A stretch of 6,551 bases of DNA from Methylophilus sp. (GTDB taxonomy: Bacteria; Pseudomonadota; Gammaproteobacteria; Burkholderiales; Methylophilaceae), in the NCBI GenBank assembly GCA_027489475.1, contig JAIXZQ010000112.1:1-6551 (forward strand), written 5' to 3'. A model generated the notes under the pieces. The model ran no database searches, had not been told where the DNA came from, and was given only the letters and a program-made list of their open reading frames with translations. The stretch's first letter is position 1; each line of letters opens with the position of its first letter. Position numbers and translations under genes: made by a program. Shown here one piece after another: positions 5,895-6,551 of the stretch.

Positions 5895-6551
5895 ATGCAT
5901 ATACAAGACCCCCCATCCACGCCACATACCGTGGTGCAAGACCCGTCCCTGCCCTCTACCGCCGCGCCGGATTCATTGCTAGATTCAAACGCGGAGGAGA
6001 CGCCTTTTCAACGGCGTATACGCAGTTTTGTGCTTAGACAGGGGCGGCTGACCAAAGGCCAAGAACGCGCCTTGCAAACGGGTTGGCCGCGCTTTGGGGT
6101 GGAATATGTCGCACAGGGGGTGGACTTGGAGCACCTGTTTCCTCGGCAAGGGCTGCCTCGCATCTTAGAAATTGGCTTTGGCATGGGCGATGCGACCGCC
6201 AAAATTGCACAGACCTTGGCCGAATGTGATTTTTTGGCTGTCGAAGTGCATACGCCAGGCGTAGGCAGCCTGCTCAAACTGATGCAGGAAAACGATATCC
6301 AAAATATTCGCATTGTTCAGCACGATGCTGTTGAGGTATTGCAACATATGTTGCCGGACGCCTCGCTCGATGGCGTACACATTTTCTTTCCAGACCCCTG
6401 GCATAAAAAACGTCACCATAAGCGGCGGCTGATTCAGTCTGCTTTTATTGCATTGCTGTGTCGTAAGCTCAAGCCCGGCGCCTATCTGCATGTGGCGACC
6501 GATTGGCAGCCCTATGCCGAATGGGTGTTAGAAGTGTTGCGCGCCGAAGCG
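5895..6551 (+). CDS. trmB: tRNA (guanine-N7-)-methyltransferase TrmB, C-terminus beyond right edge
   Basis: TrmB transfers a methyl group from SAM to N7 of guanine 46 in the variable loop of many tRNAs. 219 codons are visible and no stop is reached. The motifs are RRIRSFVLRQGRLTKGQ (40-56), the SAM loop LEIGFGMG (91-98), EVHTPGVG (117-124), HDAVEVL (143-149), FFPDPWHKKRHHKRR (164-178) and ATDW (201-204). E92, E117, D144 and D167 correspond to E. coli E69, E94, D121 and D144 with a constant offset of 23, so there is no internal insertion or deletion over this span. About 40 C-terminal residues should lie outside the window. The N-terminal arm is about 23 residues longer than in E. coli and rich in Pro, Ser and Thr. 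No ribosome-binding site precedes the ATG at 5895. An in-frame ATG at 5886 overlaps the TATAAT and is less likely. GGAGGAG at 5992-5998 is inside the frame with no good start just after it. Confidence 0.96.
   Translation, partial: MHIQDPPSTPHTVVQDPSLPSTAAPDSLLDSNAEETPFQRRIRSFVLRQGRLTKGQERALQTGWPRFGVEYVAQGVDLEHLFPRQGLPRILEIGFGMGDATAKIAQTLAECDFLAVEVHTPGVGSLLKLMQENDIQNIRIVQHDAVEVLQHMLPDASLDGVHIFFPDPWHKKRHHKRRLIQSAFIALLCRKLKPGAYLHVATDWQPYAEWVLEVLRAEA

Noticed and set aside
5641..5925. 94-codon minus-strand frame spanning the methyltransferase-trmB gap
   Set aside because: It overlaps both real genes and the trmB -10, has no family resemblance, and looks like a chance frame.
1..6551. A defence system, mobile element or new multi-gene cassette
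   Set aside because: All five genes belong to recognisable housekeeping families. There are no transposase, integrase, toxin-antitoxin, nuclease or direct-repeat signatures, and no obvious compositional break.

Overview
The window looks like ordinary chromosomal housekeeping DNA from a betaproteobacterium. Protein flavour and gene neighbourhood suggest Nitrosomonadales, possibly Methylophilaceae. That placement is inferred from recalled family resemblance, not from a search. There are five protein genes in two divergent groups, with no RNA gene, insertion sequence, CRISPR array or phage signature, and no stretch above about 150 bases without a gene.

Leftward (minus-strand) group, in order of transcription from about 4466 to the left edge: a pteridine reductase-like short-chain dehydrogenase (GTG start); ttcA, the tRNA C32 thiolase; and topA, DNA topoisomerase I, whose basic C-terminal tail runs off the left edge. 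Gaps of 107 and 102 bases separate them. Each gap holds a promoter-like sequence and an inverted repeat, so ttcA and topA can probably be transcribed independently.

Rightward (plus-strand) group: a MidA/NDUFAF7-type SAM-dependent methyltransferase (COG1565/DUF185), then, after 146 bases, trmB, the tRNA m7G46 methyltransferase, cut by the right edge. The 58-base divergent gap at 4467-4524 holds the self-complementary octamer ATTATAAT. It gives a perfect TATAAT on both strands and may serve as a shared bidirectional -10 element.

The main regulatory oddity is that three genes (the methyltransferase, ttcA and trmB) have a perfect TATAAT ending only 6-8 bases before the start codon and no usable Shine-Dalgarno sequence. 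Their transcripts would start at or within about two bases of the start codon, so they are predicted to be leaderless or nearly so. The two tRNA-modification genes also share the longer string TATAATGCGC, with a GC-rich discriminator. Functionally the window combines tRNA modification (ttcA, trmB), DNA supercoiling (topA), pterin metabolism and a probable protein-arginine methyltransferase. I found no convincing new multi-gene system; the points worth following up are the promoter and start-site arrangements.
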